Assembly (NCBI GenBank): GCA_905192625.1
Contig: CAJJLI010000001.1
Location: 1-18,844 of the forward strand
From: an uncultured Clostridium sp.
GTDB taxonomy: Bacteria > Bacillota > Clostridia > Lachnospirales > Lachnospiraceae
Direction: 5' to 3'
DNA: 18,844 bases
Part shown: positions 6,109 to 14,138 of the stretch, piece by piece
Layout: the number at the start of each line of letters is the position of its first letter
Numbering within the stretch: the stretch's first letter is position 1
Translations under genes and position numbers: made by a program
Notes under the pieces: generated by a model
Database searches by the model: none
Told to the model about the DNA's origin: nothing
Seen by the model: only the letters and a program-made list of their open reading frames with translations

Positions 6109-7950
6109 ATGAAATTTAAAAAAGAAACGCTTCGTATCGGAACAGCGTTAGCTATCTTTGCATTTGGATTTCTTTTTAAAGGATATGAAGCAATTAGTGT
6201 GGTTTTATTTGTCTTAGCGTACGCTTTGGCCGGGTTTGATGTATTATATCGGGCCGTTCGAAATATATTACGCGGACAAATTTTTGATGAGAATTTTTTG
6301 ATGGCAATAGCTACCGTAGGTGCTTTTATCATTGGTGATTTTGCAGAAGGTGCAGCAGTAATGTTATTCTATCAGGTGGGAGAATTATTTCAGTCCTATG
6401 CTGTGAATCAATCTAGAAAGTCCATTACAGAGCTAATGAATATTCGACCAGACTTCGCTACGGTTTTAAGAGAAGGCGAATATGTAACTGTTGATCCAGA
6501 GGAAGTAAAGGTTGATGAAACAATTTTAGTAAAACCTGGAGAGAAAGTTCCTTTGGATGGAGTGGTAATCGAAGGAAGCACAACACTAGATACTGCAGCA
6601 TTAACTGGAGAGGCTCTTCCAAGAGAAATAAAAACAGGTGAAGAAGTTATTAGTGGTTGTATTAATATCAATGGTACTATATTAGTTCGAGTTAGTAAAG
6701 AATTTGAGGAATCAACCGTAGCTAAGATCCTTGATTTAGTTGAGAATGCAAGTTCAAAAAAAGCAAAAGCCGAGAATTTTATTACAAAGTTTGCAAAGTA
6801 CTATACACCAATTGTAGTAATTGTAGCTGCTTTATTAGCAGTGATACCTCCGCTGTTAGTACCCGATGCGAGTTTTAAAGATTGGCTATATCGTGCCTTG
6901 ATTTTCCTAGTAGTATCTTGTCCATGTGCTCTTGTTATCTCCATTCCGTTAGGATTTTTCGGAGGAATTGGCGGTGCAAGTAAACAAGGAATTCTTATCA
7001 AAGGAAGTAATTATTTAGAGGCATTGGCAAGTACAAAGACTGTAGTTTTTGATAAAACAGGTACATTAACGAAAGGTAACTTTGCTGTGACTAGTATCAA
7101 TACACTTTCTGGAAGTGAAGAAGATTTGCTAGAACTTGCAGCAAAAGCAGAATATTTTTCAAATCATCCAATATCGAATTCCATTAAAAAGGCATATGGA
7201 AAAGCCATTTCAGAAGAAGATATCAAGGATGTGAATGAGTTTCCTGGCTATGGCGTTATGGCTCGTATCAATGATCAGATGATATTAGCTGGTAACGACC
7301 GTTTAATGAAAGAACATAATGTTAATTATGAGCCTAGTAAGGAAATTGGAACCATCGTTTATGTTGCAAAAGATGGTGAATTTATTGGAAGTATTGTAAT
7401 AGCAGATGAAATAAAAAGTGATGCCCAAAAAGCAATCACTGAACTAAAAAAAGCTGGTGTTCATAAAACTGTTATGCTTACAGGTGATGCAAAACAGGTA
7501 GGAGAAAAAGTTGCTTCTGAGCTTGGGATTGATACCGTCTATACGAATTTGTTACCGGCAGATAAGGTAGAAAGATTAGAAGCATTATTAAGCTCTAAAA
7601 ATTCAAAAGAAACACTTGCATATGTTGGAGATGGAATAAATGATGCACCAGTTCTTGCAAGAGCAGATATAGGAATTGCAATGGGTGGATTAGGTTCCGA
7701 TGCAGCGATTGAGGCAGCTGATATCGTTATTATGGAAGATGAACCCTCAAAGATCGCTACTGCCATCGCAATCTCAAGGAAAACACTACGAATTGTAAAA
7801 CAAAACATTGTATTTGCATTGGGTGTTAAAATACTAGTTCTTATAATGGCTGCGTTTGGTATGTCAAATATGTGGGAGGCAGTGTTTGCAGACGTAGGTG
7901 TGTCTGTAATTGCAATCTTAAATGCAATCCGCGTTCTAAAATATAAATAG
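6109..7950 (+). CDS. Zn/Cd/Pb-translocating P1B-type ATPase without N-terminal HMA domain
   Basis: An inner-membrane pump that couples ATP hydrolysis to export of divalent soft metals. The 613-residue protein has the actuator loop LTGEALPR (TGE at 166-168), the metal-binding CPC in a membrane helix (Cys271-Pro-Cys273), the phosphorylated Asp315 in DKTGTLT, the P1B-specific NHP at 352-354 and GDGIND at about 507-512. The last helices carry Lys574 (GVKILVL) and Asp595 (ADVGVSVIA), the pair that with CPC defines the P1B-2 (ZntA/CadA) group. This argues against copper. Typical CadA/ZntA proteins have 700-plus residues because of one or more N-terminal HMA domains; here that domain is the separate upstream gene. 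AGGGAGG at 6097-6103 gives the ATG at 6109. Expression is probably controlled by the ArsR-type repressor at 5137. Class assignment is strong; the exact metal is open. Confidence 0.95.
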   Translation: MKFKKETLRIGTALAIFAFGFLFKGYEAISVVLFVLAYALAGFDVLYRAVRNILRGQIFDENFLMAIATVGAFIIGDFAEGAAVMLFYQVGELFQSYAVNQSRKSITELMNIRPDFATVLREGEYVTVDPEEVKVDETILVKPGEKVPLDGVVIEGSTTLDTAALTGEALPREIKTGEEVISGCININGTILVRVSKEFEESTVAKILDLVENASSKKAKAENFITKFAKYYTPIVVIVAALLAVIPPLLVPDASFKDWLYRALIFLVVSCPCALVISIPLGFFGGIGGASKQGILIKGSNYLEALASTKTVVFDKTGTLTKGNFAVTSINTLSGSEEDLLELAAKAEYFSNHPISNSIKKAYGKAISEEDIKDVNEFPGYGVMARINDQMILAGNDRLMKEHNVNYEPSKEIGTIVYVAKDGEFIGSIVIADEIKSDAQKAITELKKAGVHKTVMLTGDAKQVGEKVASELGIDTVYTNLLPADKVERLEALLSSKNSKETLAYVGDGINDAPVLARADIGIAMGGLGSDAAIEAADIVIMEDEPSKIATAIAISRKTLRIVKQNIVFALGVKILVLIMAAFGMSNMWEAVFADVGVSVIAILNAIRVLKYK

Positions 7951-8117
7951 CTCAAACTTGGCAGTATGAAAGATATGAATACATGATAGATTCAGAATTT
8001 AGGTTATCAATATTACCTTTTTTCATCTCAGTTCCGATCCTTATCCGGTATAGTATAGATTTTGAAATTATGAAGTCTGAGTAAATAATAATTATTGATT
8101 TTATAACTTGCCTAGGT

Positions 8118-8161
8118 AAAAACCCCCTATTGCTAGATCAGTCTAACGATAGGGGGTTTTT
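8118..8161. terminator. Bidirectional terminator between the P-type ATPase and LTA-synthase-like genes
   Basis: AAAAACCCCCTAT (8118-8130) and ATAGGGGGTTTTT (8149-8161) are exact reverse complements, extended by TG/CG wobble positions, around an 18-base loop. A T-run lies on the 3' side of each strand, so it can stop both converging transcripts. Confidence 0.92.
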
Positions 8162-8193
8162 ATAATGTTATAACTATAATTTTATTGAATTCT

Positions 8194-10305
8194 CTATTTG
8201 GTATAAGTGTAAGGATCGGTTGAACTTAGTGGCACCATATCATCACAGCTTTGTACTACGGTTATAACATCACCATCTTTTATTGGTGCATCCGGCACAT
8301 ACAAGGTGTTGCTATCTTTAAAGTAGGTTGTTTTATATTCGTTGTTCACATAAACTTTACTATATGGAGTAAAATATTCTCCCTCTACAAGAAGTCCGGA
8401 ACGATTGCTGTCAGAGCCTTGATACAATGGTGTTACGTTTGTAATGGTTATTTCATGGATACCCATTTGTAGATCAGTTTTCGTGTAAGGATTTACTCCA
8501 TTGAAACAGTTTAACTCACCATAAAGCATATCATATTCAAGTAATTTTAACTCTTCGAGATAGGCTTCTGAATTATACTGGGTTTGATGGAACTTTGTAA
8601 TTAAACCATTGTTAATGCCTAATCGGCCAAGGACATATGAGTAAAGTTGATATGCTTCAACTGTTTTGTTTTCAATATCCATATCAAAATTACTCCACAT
8701 TACATATGGTGTTTGAAATAAATCACCATTTTCAAGGTTATCAGCGGTTAATTGAAACCCTGGTAAATGATCTCCGTACATAACTAAAACAGTGTCCTCA
8801 TCTATGGAGTCTAAATAATCGATTAACTCTGCAATAAATTGATCCATCTCATGTATTTGATGTGAATAATAAAGGAGTGGGTAATAAAGACTTTCCAAAC
8901 CTTCTGGGAGAGTAATATCAAATAGCTGTTCTTCAAGAATGTTCTCTGTTGGATAACTGCCGTGACCTTGAACGGAAATTGTGTAGATAAAGTCCTGATT
9001 TGGAGTAGATTCAAGGGTTTCCTTTATCTGTGAGGTTAACACAAAATCTTTTGCCCAATTGGTTGGGGTTCGTTCAATATTATTCATATATTCAATCGGT
9101 GTAAATGTATCAAAACCAAGCTGTGAAAACACTTGATTACGATCGTAAAAGGTACCAGTGTTGTTGTGAATTGCGTGTGCTGTATAACCAATACCTTTTA
9201 GGTTATAGCTTACACTTTCCGCTGTGGTTTTTTGCAAAATCGTTTTATAAGGGTATTCTCCAGGTCCAAAAAAGTCTAGGTTCATACCGGTTATGGCTTC
9301 AAACTCAGTATTCGCTGTTCCAGCACCTATGGACGGAACATTTAAGAAACCTGAAGTATATTTTTTTTGTAATTTGTGAAACGTCGGTAGTGGGTCAATC
9401 GTATAGTTGATACCTTTTATGAGGGTAGGATCAAAAAAGGATTCTAACTGCAGCATTATGATATTTGGCTTCTCTTTTGTCACTACCTTTGTTGGTTCGG
9501 GTGTCGGAGTGGCAGAAGGAGTTGGCATTGGTGTCGTTGTAGGGGTAACATCTTTATTTCCAGAAGGAGTTAATATAGATGGGTCTACAACATCTCCCTT
9601 TTCAATTGCATTTACAATTTCGCTTACAACCGCTTCATTATAAGAAGTTGGTCTGTCGATACCTGTATTAATAACGCTATTAACAAAGCAATAAGGAAGT
9701 CCGTAATCATGAAATGCATTTGCGAGATTTCCGAAATTAGCAGCCAAATAATTCATTTTTAATCCAAGCCCAGTGAGTAAAAATGATAATCCCAAAGTAA
9801 TAGCAAAAAAGGAAATACTTTTTATTAAGGAATATCGAGTGCGTAATGGAGAAGTTTTTTTCCATACAATAACGCAACATAAAATTAAAATTGCAATTCC
9901 AACACCAATTAATATTAGATGATAAAATTTTAAATAATATCTCCATATTGCAACTGCAGATTTTGCTAACATAATGTCGGTAGCCGTAAACGGTGTTGTT
10001 CGAAATAACAATAAAACAAAATCAGTAACACCGATAATAACCCAAACTAAAGATATTACAAACATTACAAAACTACGTCGTTTGAAAAATAGGGAAATTG
10101 ATAGGGTGACGGCTATAAGAGTTGTATTATATAGAAATACAAGTGGGTTTGTAAATAAGTAGTGAAGTGCGCCAAACAAGGATCGTCGTGACATCAATTC
10201 AACAAATAAATTTAAACAAACAGCTGTTACAAGACACAAAATAATAGGATTCGAAAATTTATCCTTTATTTTATCAACATTAAACTTTTTAATATTCCAT
10301 TGCAT
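8194..10305 (-). CDS. LTA-synthase-family membrane phosphoglycerol transferase / sulfatase-fold protein
   Basis: Probably transfers phosphoglycerol or another phospho-alcohol from a lipid to an envelope polymer outside the cell. The start is the ATG at 10305, eight codons inside the longest frame, because GGAGG (10312-10316, minus strand) precedes it; that gives 703 residues. About five membrane helices occupy residues 22-185. A linker at about 254-272 is almost pure Thr/Pro (TPTTTPMPTPSATPTPEPT). The sulfatase-fold domain has the metal ligand Glu288 in QLESF, the likely catalytic Thr330 in GAGTANTEF, His448 in QGHGSYP, and Asp512-His513 in YGDHLPGF, all matching LtaS positions. After it, about residues 618-695 form an extra Val/Tyr/Thr-rich domain resembling an IPT/TIG fold. 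The gene is monocistronic between a shared terminator and its own promoter region. Family is firm; the polymer made is not known. Confidence 0.9.
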   Translation of the reverse strand: MQWNIKKFNVDKIKDKFSNPIILCLVTAVCLNLFVELMSRRSLFGALHYLFTNPLVFLYNTTLIAVTLSISLFFKRRSFVMFVISLVWVIIGVTDFVLLLFRTTPFTATDIMLAKSAVAIWRYYLKFYHLILIGVGIAILILCCVIVWKKTSPLRTRYSLIKSISFFAITLGLSFLLTGLGLKMNYLAANFGNLANAFHDYGLPYCFVNSVINTGIDRPTSYNEAVVSEIVNAIEKGDVVDPSILTPSGNKDVTPTTTPMPTPSATPTPEPTKVVTKEKPNIIMLQLESFFDPTLIKGINYTIDPLPTFHKLQKKYTSGFLNVPSIGAGTANTEFEAITGMNLDFFGPGEYPYKTILQKTTAESVSYNLKGIGYTAHAIHNNTGTFYDRNQVFSQLGFDTFTPIEYMNNIERTPTNWAKDFVLTSQIKETLESTPNQDFIYTISVQGHGSYPTENILEEQLFDITLPEGLESLYYPLLYYSHQIHEMDQFIAELIDYLDSIDEDTVLVMYGDHLPGFQLTADNLENGDLFQTPYVMWSNFDMDIENKTVEAYQLYSYVLGRLGINNGLITKFHQTQYNSEAYLEELKLLEYDMLYGELNCFNGVNPYTKTDLQMGIHEITITNVTPLYQGSDSNRSGLLVEGEYFTPYSKVYVNNEYKTTYFKDSNTLYVPDAPIKDGDVITVVQSCDDMVPLSSTDPYTYTK

Positions 10306-10332
10306 AATGAACCTCCATAGGATAAACAATGC

Positions 10333-10360
10333 ATATTAGATGTATTAATTTGTATAACAA
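10333..10360 (-). promoter_or_regulatory. Candidate promoter for the LTA-synthase-like gene
   Basis: On the minus strand TTGTTA (10360-10355) and TAATAT (10338-10333) are 16 bases apart, each with 4 of 6 consensus matches. The distance to the start codon at 10305 is suitable. The match is weak in an AT-rich background. Confidence 0.3.
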
Positions 10361-10639
10361 TAGTTATCGTCATTTTTATTAATAGGTGCTAGTGATCTAT
10401 TATTTAAAAATGTTCACAAGGATGCGCATGGCGTGCTTAGGTAGTTATTCGATATAAGCAGTGTGCCAAAGCGAGTGTTTGGTGAGTGAACGATTTTGTT
10501 CTAAAATTCTACACTCTTATGCCTACATAGTGTATCATAGAATATATGAATTTTATATAGATGTTTTCTTAAGAATTTTTAACAAAAAAGGAAATTCATT
10601 CGGCAATATAGACAAATGTTAAGGAAGGATTCTAAGACG
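10361..10639. other. Divergent intergenic region, no gene seen
   Basis: The region lies between the minus-strand LTA-synthase-like gene and the plus-strand truA-like gene. It contains the 10-base palindrome TTCTTAAGAA (10566-10575) and the inverted pair ACACT/AGTGT (10510-10535 region). No convincing sigma-A promoter for truA or small gene was recognised. Confidence 0.45.
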
Positions 10640-11425
10640 ATGCAGAATATGAAACAAAATAAAAATAGATATATTAGCTTTCAAGTCATGTATGATGGTA
10701 CCTCTTATTCTGGCTGGCAAAGAGTAACGAATAATAAGTCATCAAAACCCTCAATTCAAAGTGTTCTGGAAGAAAATTTATCTCAACTGCTAACGGAAGA
10801 AATAATGATTACAGCATCTGGAAGAACGGATGCAGGGGTGCATGCAATTTCACAAGTAGTTAATTTTAAGACAAAAAATACGATTGAATTGAAAAGACTA
10901 CAAACTGATATGAATCAACGCTTGCCGGAAGATATATCGATTTATAATGTAGTTGAGGTCTCAAAAGACTTTCATAGTAGATATGATGCGAAAAAAAAGA
11001 CGTATATATATTTTATAGATGTACGTGAACGTGAGTCCGTCTTTAATAGAAAGTATTCGTATCCTCTTGGTGAAAGCATTAATACAGATTTGATGAAGGA
11101 AGCTGCGAGTTATCTGATTGGAACCCATGATTTTAAAGCTTTTTGCACAGATCGCAAGGATGGAAAATCAACGGTTCGAACCATTTATGATATAAAAATA
11201 GAACAGATCAAGGATCGATATGGTGCAAATGAAGTGATGATAGAAATTACTGGAAATGGATTCCTTTATAATATGGTAAGAATCATAGTGGGCAGCTTAG
11301 TTGAAGTTGGACTTTTAAAGAGAACACCTGAGAGTATTTATGAAGCTTTGATACAAAAAAATAGAATGAAAGCAGGAATAACTTTAGGTTCACAAGGACT
11401 ATTTTTAAAAAAGGTAGAGTATTAA
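10640..11425 (+). CDS. truA: tRNA pseudouridine synthase, TruA family
   Basis: Cytoplasmic enzyme that isomerises uridines 38-40 of the tRNA anticodon stem-loop to pseudouridine. The catalytic motif ASGRTDAGVHA is present, with the nucleophile Asp at about residue 64. MYDGTSYSGWQ near the start and GFLYNMVRIIVGSL near the end are also family hallmarks. The frame is open from an ATG at 10616, but AAGGAAGG at 10621-10628 lies inside that extension and fits the ATG at 10640 (11-base spacing), giving 261 residues. TruA is usually 245-265. An ATG at 10649 is a third option. The gene stands alone between an unrelated divergent gene and spoVT, outside the ribosomal-protein cluster where clostridial truA often lies. 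It may therefore be a second truA-type paralogue with a different site preference; this is inference. Confidence 0.92.
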   Translation: MQNMKQNKNRYISFQVMYDGTSYSGWQRVTNNKSSKPSIQSVLEENLSQLLTEEIMITASGRTDAGVHAISQVVNFKTKNTIELKRLQTDMNQRLPEDISIYNVVEVSKDFHSRYDAKKKTYIYFIDVRERESVFNRKYSYPLGESINTDLMKEAASYLIGTHDFKAFCTDRKDGKSTVRTIYDIKIEQIKDRYGANEVMIEITGNGFLYNMVRIIVGSLVEVGLLKRTPESIYEALIQKNRMKAGITLGSQGLFLKKVEY

Positions 11426-11536
11426 ATTCTAAAAATTATTTCTCATAAGGTATAAATTCCTCATTTTTACTAACAATATAAACATAACCATTACTTAAAG
11501 AAAGTTTTAGACAATTTAGATGGAGGAATATGCAGT

Positions 11537-12079
11537 ATGAAGGCGACTGGAATCGTAAGACGAATAGATGATTTAGGTAGAGTTGTAATTCCAAAGGAAA
11601 TTCGTAGGACTCTACGCATAAGGGAAGGTGACCCGTTAGAAATTTTTACAGATCGCGAGGGTGAGATAATTCTAAAAAAATATTCCCCTATCGGTGAATT
11701 GGGACAATTTGCAAAACAGTATGCAGATTCAATCGGTCAAACAACGGGACATATTGTGGCAATCGCGGATAGAGATCAATTTATTGCAGTAGCCGGAATG
11801 AAAAAAGATTGGGTAACAAAGCCAATTAGTAAGGATCTTGAAACATTAATTAACGATCGAGAAAGTGTTGCTGCCGGAAGAGATGAAAAAGGATTTATAA
11901 AAGTATCTCAAGATGAAGATGATATTTATTATGAAGTAATTGCACCAATTATTTCAGAAGGAGATGCAATAGGCGCTGTTCTTATTTTAAGCAAAGACCC
12001 AAAAACAAATCTAGGTGAAGTAGAAGTTAAGGTTGCTTCCACTGCAGCGGCATTTATGGGAAGACAAATGGAAAATTAA
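11537..12079 (+). CDS. spoVT: Stage V sporulation protein T (AbrB-like regulator)
   Basis: Forespore transcription factor that tunes late sigma-G-dependent genes and spore germination properties in Bacillus. The product has 180 residues, against 178 in B. subtilis. The swapped-hairpin AbrB/MazE DNA-binding domain covers residues 1-50 (GIVRRIDDLGRVVIPKEIRR, then the EGDPLEIF turn). A GAF-like ligand or dimer domain covers about 55-178 and ends in ASTAAAFMGRQME. GGAGGA at 11522-11527 gives the ATG at 11537. The upstream 110 bases are AT-rich; GGTATA (11449-11454) and CAATATA (11474-11480) loosely resemble a sigma-G element but are spaced slightly wide. It is followed at once by a clear terminator, so it is probably monocistronic. 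Its presence implies that the organism forms endospores. Confidence 0.96.
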   Translation: MKATGIVRRIDDLGRVVIPKEIRRTLRIREGDPLEIFTDREGEIILKKYSPIGELGQFAKQYADSIGQTTGHIVAIADRDQFIAVAGMKKDWVTKPISKDLETLINDRESVAAGRDEKGFIKVSQDEDDIYYEVIAPIISEGDAIGAVLILSKDPKTNLGEVEVKVASTAAAFMGRQMEN

Positions 12080-12095
12080 TGAATATTGATTTATT

Positions 12096-12145
12096 AAGGC
12101 TGTTATGATAGTATAATTTCACTATCAAAACAGCCTTTTGTTTTC
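12096..12145 (+). terminator. Rho-independent terminator of spoVT
   Basis: AAGGCTGTT (12096-12104) pairs with AACAGCCTT, and within it TGATAGT pairs with ACTATCA, around a short ATAATTTC loop. TTTTGTTTTC follows. Confidence 0.9.
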
Positions 12146-12212
12146 GTTATTTTTTGATAAGGGTTGTTGCTAGATAAACTGCAGTTAAACAATATGTAAA
12201 GTGTAAGGGATT

Positions 12213-12296
12213 CGTGTGAAAAATAGAAATCAATTTTCACACGCAAGTTTGTGCTTGCGCACCACAAACTTGTTATGCGCAAAAGACGTGCGCAAG
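12213..12296 (+). other. Cluster of perfect inverted repeats with a loop complementary to a downstream segment; structured leader or dispersed repeat
   Basis: Three adjacent structures end just before the start region of the next gene. CGTGTGAAAA (12213-12222) is the exact reverse complement of TTTTCACACG (12234-12243). CAAGTTTGTG (12244-12253) is the exact reverse complement of CACAAACTTG (12263-12272). TGCGC (12276-12280) pairs with GCGCA (12290-12294). In addition the 9-base loop of the second hairpin, CTTGCGCAC (12254-12262), is exactly complementary to GTGCGCAAG (12288-12296). A pseudoknot, or a switch between two exclusive folds, is therefore possible. The block is G+C-richer than its surroundings and no T-run follows. 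It could be a cis-acting RNA regulating the next gene, or a copy of a dispersed palindromic repeat. Confidence 0.6.
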
Positions 12297-12309
12297 AATG
12301 GGGATTAAA

Positions 12310-12816
12310 ATGGATAAGGCTATAAATCTTAGCAACGAACAATTTATGAACTCTGGATGTCTATATTTTGAACGATATGAAGAAGGAGTAGAAAAATATC
12401 CGAATGAAATTGTGACAGGAACAGAAGCTGAATTGAACTTACTGTTATCTGCTCTATTTTATGAAAATGGACCGGAAGAATCTTTTGTTGATTTTTATTA
12501 TCATAAGCTGACGCAAGAAGCACAGCAAAAGTTAAGTACTGTTTTAAATGAAGAGCAGATGTTTTATGTACAAAAAATAACGAAAAATGCAACTACGGTG
12601 TTTTATCAACTTACAAAAGAATTGTTAGAGATTACAGCAGTTCTGAATGCTAAAGAGATGTTATTTAGTACATACTACTTTAGTAAAATCCCATGTACAA
12701 TATGGGGTAATTATGAAAGAAAATACCCAATCTTTTATAAGAATGAAGAGGTTCGGGAAAAAATTGAAGGGATTATTTCATGCAAGAGAAAAAATATGGA
12801 TTATTTACTTCCATAA
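12310..12816 (+). CDS. Hypothetical protein, no family recognised, overlapping the amino-acid permease gene
   Basis: I do not recognise this 168-residue protein. It has no signal peptide or membrane segment and looks soluble and mainly helical. It is rich in Glu, Tyr and Phe (SGCLYFERYEEGVEKYP, FVDFYYHKLTQEAQQKL, IWGNYERKYPIFYKNEE). Two Met codons are possible: 12298, with nothing like a ribosome binding site, and 12310, preceded by the weak GGGGA at 12300-12304. The latter is preferred. Its last 37 bases overlap the start of the permease gene in another frame, and the permease ribosome binding site GAAGGGA lies inside it, so the two are almost certainly co-translated and functionally linked. 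It begins 13 bases after the inverted-repeat cluster, which may control it. Codon use looks like the neighbours. A cytoplasmic partner or regulator of the transporter is a guess from position only. Confidence 0.72.
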   Translation: MDKAINLSNEQFMNSGCLYFERYEEGVEKYPNEIVTGTEAELNLLLSALFYENGPEESFVDFYYHKLTQEAQQKLSTVLNEEQMFYVQKITKNATTVFYQLTKELLEITAVLNAKEMLFSTYYFSKIPCTIWGNYERKYPIFYKNEEVREKIEGIISCKRKNMDYLLP

Positions 12817-14108
12817 CGATGATTACAGGTATCGTTATTGGATCGGGAATTTTTTTTAAAAGCGATGACGTACTAACGTATACCAATGGAAATATGGCAC
12901 TTGGTATTTTAGTGTTTTTACTAGCTGCCGTTGTGATTATTTTTGGCTCGTTATCGATTTCTATGTTAGCAAGTCGTAGTGACAAACCAGGTGGTATGAT
13001 TAGCTATGCAGAAGAGTTTATAAATGCAAAATGTGCTGGAGCATTTGGTTGGTTCCAAGTATTTTTATATTTAGCGCCACTTGTGGGGGTTGTCGCTTGG
13101 GTATCAGGAATATATTTGTGTCAACTTTTTGGAATACCAGCAACAAATGAAAATACAACATGGATTGGATTTATAGTATTTTGCGCGCTCTACCTTATGA
13201 ATATATTATCAGCGGCTTTGGGAGGATTTTTTCAAAATGCCTCTATGATAATTAAATTAATACCTCTTGTTATTATATCCGTTGCCGGCATCGTTTTTGG
13301 TAAATCAGGCACGATAATGCAGCAGGACGTTCAAACATTTGGTACTGCCATGAGGCAATCCAGTTTACTAACTGCGTTTGCACCAATCGCATTTTCTTTC
13401 GACGGTTGGATAATAGCAACGTCCATTTGTCATAAGATACGAAACAGTAAGAGGAACTTACCGCTTGCGTTGATTATATCACCTCTAATAATCTTAATTA
13501 TATATATATCATATTTCGTTGGAGTGACATCATTGGTTGGTGTTGATAAGGTTTTAGAAACGGGAAATGAAAGTGCATTTCTAGCCGCAAATAAGATATT
13601 TGGTACAATTGGTGCTAAGCTAATTTTAGTATTTGTTATTATATCCGTTTTAGGGACATTAAATGGTTTGATTCTTGCATTTATTCAAATGCCATATTCC
13701 CTTGCAATACGTAATATGATTCCGTTTAGTAACGTTTTGAAAAAGCAGTCCAGTAAATTGAGAGGCATGCCGGTAAATTCTGCTATTTTCGGGTTTTTTC
13801 TTTCGGTAATTTGGATCTACATCAATTATTTAATGCAAAAAGAAAAACTGCCAGGCGATGCATCTGAACTCTCAATATGCATTAATTATTTAAATTATAT
13901 TATCTTATATTTTGCAGTAATTAAGTTGACAAAGAAAAAAGAAATAAAAAATAAATTTATGGGCTATGTTGTTCCAATTATCGCATCCATCGGCTCATTT
14001 TTAATTTTCACAGCAGCATTTTCACACCCACTATTTTGGGTATACGTTATTGTTAGTGTGGCTGTGCTATCAGGTGGGTATTTTTACACAAAGCGTTATT
14101 CCATATAA
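12780..14108 (+). CDS. APC-superfamily amino-acid permease, LAT/SteT-like
   Basis: Integral membrane transporter of 442 residues with about 12 helices. Helix 1 carries the APC substrate-binding signature GIVIGSGIFF. The length and the QEKKYGLFTSITMITG opening fit the L-type amino acid transporter group, to which the Bacillus serine/threonine exchanger SteT (about 438 residues) belongs. FAPIAFSFDGWIIATSICHKIRNSKRNLPLAL matches the helix 6 region in which an aromatic residue gates the substrate. The ATG at 12780 is preceded by GAAGGGA (12766-12772) and lies inside the previous gene, which indicates translational coupling. Probably an amino-acid exchanger or importer; the substrate is not determined. 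Confidence 0.88.
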   Translation: MQEKKYGLFTSITMITGIVIGSGIFFKSDDVLTYTNGNMALGILVFLLAAVVIIFGSLSISMLASRSDKPGGMISYAEEFINAKCAGAFGWFQVFLYLAPLVGVVAWVSGIYLCQLFGIPATNENTTWIGFIVFCALYLMNILSAALGGFFQNASMIIKLIPLVIISVAGIVFGKSGTIMQQDVQTFGTAMRQSSLLTAFAPIAFSFDGWIIATSICHKIRNSKRNLPLALIISPLIILIIYISYFVGVTSLVGVDKVLETGNESAFLAANKIFGTIGAKLILVFVIISVLGTLNGLILAFIQMPYSLAIRNMIPFSNVLKKQSSKLRGMPVNSAIFGFFLSVIWIYINYLMQKEKLPGDASELSICINYLNYIILYFAVIKLTKKKEIKNKFMGYVVPIIASIGSFLIFTAAFSHPLFWVYVIVSVAVLSGGYFYTKRYSI

Positions 14109-14138
14109 TTTACTTTACCTATGAAAGGAAATTTTGTT

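Noticed and set aside
7539..7955. A 138-codon minus-strand frame opposite the end of the P-type ATPase
   Set aside because: It lies wholly opposite a strongly conserved gene, has no ribosome binding site, and the protein resembles no family; it mirrors the ATPase codons.
9407..9643. A Gly/Val-rich 78-codon plus-strand frame with repeat-like VGVGVAEGVGIGVVVG
   Set aside because: It is the complement of the Thr/Pro linker of the LTA-synthase-like gene, so the repeat look is explained.
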